Below the pieces are notes generated by a model. That model was given only the letters and a program-made list of their open reading frames with translations. It had not been told where the DNA came from and did no database searches. Source: Syntrophomonas sp964422685 (GTDB lineage: Bacteria; Bacillota; Syntrophomonadia; Syntrophomonadales; Syntrophomonadaceae). Taken from it: a DNA stretch of 5,421 bases. Positions 4,465 through 5,421 of this stretch are shown one piece after another; the first letter of the stretch is position 1; each line of letters starts with the position of its first letter. Where the stretch lies: positions 1-5,421 of the forward strand of contig CAYRCG010000134.1 in NCBI GenBank assembly GCA_964422685.1, written 5' to 3'. Both the position numbers and the translations under genes were made by a program.

Positions 4465-5421
4465 ATGACTACTTCAATTGTTTTTGATACTCTAATGGTT
4501 TTCCTTGCCGCTTTAGGAGGGGGTTGGATTGCAGAGCGTCTGAGGCAGTCCCCGGTGTTAGGCTATATCTTGGGGGGCATACTAGTAGGCCCTTATGTCC
4601 TGGGCTTGGTTCATGACCTTAACCTCCTACAGGACTTTGCCGAAATCGGCATTATACTGCTAATGTTTACCGTCGGTATAGATTTTTCCCTCTCGCGTAT
4701 GGAAAACATTAAAAGAATCGCTCTCCTCGGCGGGGCATTACAGATCAGCGGTGTAGTGTTAATATGTTGCGGTGTTTGCTATCTAGCAGGAATAAGCCTT
4801 TATCAATCATTCTTTCTGGGATGCGTAGCTGCTGTTAGCAGTACCATGATAGTGTTAAGGATACTGGGCGAGCAAGGAGAAAGCAATTCCCCCCACGGCC
4901 AAATAATGTTGGGAATATTAATAGTACAGGATTTGGCCGTAATACTTATGGTTTCTCTCTTGCCCGAACTACACCAGGCATCGCTTGCTAATATACCCCA
5001 GCTCATTTTATCCGTTGTTAAATCATTGCTATTTATTCTTTTTATAATCTATCTGGCGCAAAAGATATCACCATTAATATTTCGCTACGCCGCTAAAGGC
5101 AATAACAACGATGTATTTCTTATTCTCGCCCTTACTATGGGATTAGGAATAGCTCTATTATCTCATGCCCTAGGTCTATCAGTTGCCTTAGGTGCTTTTT
5201 TGGCGGGTTTGGTCATCAGTGAATCCGAGTATGCCCATGAAATTTTAGGTAAAATCAACTCCTTGCGCGATGCCTTTGTTATTCTGTTTTTTGTAGCTGT
5301 GGGCATGCTGATAGATCCCCTGGCCTTGCTCAGTAACATTCATTTTCTAATTATTCTGTTGTTAGTAATAATACCTGGAAAATTCCTATTGCTTTTTTTA
5401 ATGTTTAATTTATTTGGTTAT
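4465..5421 (+). CDS. CPA2-family cation/proton antiporter, Kef-like membrane domain, 3'-truncated by the window edge
   Basis: An inner-membrane monovalent-cation/H+ antiporter of the CPA2 family; 319 residues are visible and the frame is still open at the last base. Family marks appear in order: GGGWIAERLRQSPVLGYILG (18-37), GILVGP (38-43), EIGIILLMFTVGIDFSL (60-76), the unwound crossing-helix region AAVSSTMIVLRILG (122-135), QD (155-156), LGAFLAGLVISESEYAHEI (242-260) and ILFFVAVGMLIDP (273-285). About eleven hydrophobic segments are present. The ion-binding pair is Q-D, as in the K+/H+ proteins KefB and KefC, rather than the D-D of electrogenic NapA-type exchangers; this favours K+/H+ exchange, but the substrate is inferred. 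The last helices and any C-terminal RCK/TrkA-N domain lie outside the window. ATG 4465 has AGGA 8 bases upstream. It is transcribed divergently from the DUF503 gene. Confidence 0.9.
   Translation, partial: MTTSIVFDTLMVFLAALGGGWIAERLRQSPVLGYILGGILVGPYVLGLVHDLNLLQDFAEIGIILLMFTVGIDFSLSRMENIKRIALLGGALQISGVVLICCGVCYLAGISLYQSFFLGCVAAVSSTMIVLRILGEQGESNSPHGQIMLGILIVQDLAVILMVSLLPELHQASLANIPQLILSVVKSLLFILFIIYLAQKISPLIFRYAAKGNNNDVFLILALTMGLGIALLSHALGLSVALGAFLAGLVISESEYAHEILGKINSLRDAFVILFFVAVGMLIDPLALLSNIHFLIILLLVIIPGKFLLLFLMFNLFGY

Overview
The window looks like chromosomal DNA from a spore-forming, low-GC Gram-positive bacterium, most likely a Clostridia-type Firmicute. This is inferred from three things: a YheC/YheD-type ATP-grasp protein (a family tied to the spore coat in Bacillus), strong Shine-Dalgarno sites of the AGGAGG type with one TTG start, and moderately AT-rich DNA. 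No rRNA, tRNA, insertion sequence, CRISPR array or prophage gene is visible.

Left part, plus strand (1-2720): two tightly coupled ligase genes. The first is a YheC/YheD-like ATP-grasp carboxylate-amine ligase. Its reading frame is open back to base 1, so its true start lies outside the window. Its TAA stop overlaps the ATG of the second gene (TAATG). The second gene encodes a glutamine-synthetase/GCS-fold amidoligase of the phiEco32-like COOH.NH2 ligase type 2 family. It carries an extra N-terminal region that resembles a worn-down ATP-grasp half and a very basic low-complexity C-terminal tail. Together they look like a two-enzyme amide-bond-forming module, plausibly acting on a peptide or cell-surface/spore polymer. 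The substrate cannot be read from sequence.

Middle part, minus strand (2745-4089): a membrane-anchored or exported zinc hydrolase of the AstE/AspA (M14-like) class ends only 24 bases from the amidoligase stop, in convergent orientation. Upstream of it on the same strand is a small DUF503 (YlxP-like) gene. Its real start is fixed at 4089 by a near-perfect ribosome binding site.

Right part: a 375-base divergent intergenic region (4090-4464) contains a likely promoter for each direction and an unusual cluster of perfect inverted repeats and short direct repeats in a more GC-rich patch. It is followed by a plus-strand CPA2-type cation/proton antiporter with a Kef-like QD motif, cut off by the window end.

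The most interesting part is the paired ATP-grasp/GCS-like amidoligase module, with a possible amide-cleaving enzyme next to it. The second most interesting is the structured intergenic patch at 4172-4348, which the genes do not explain.
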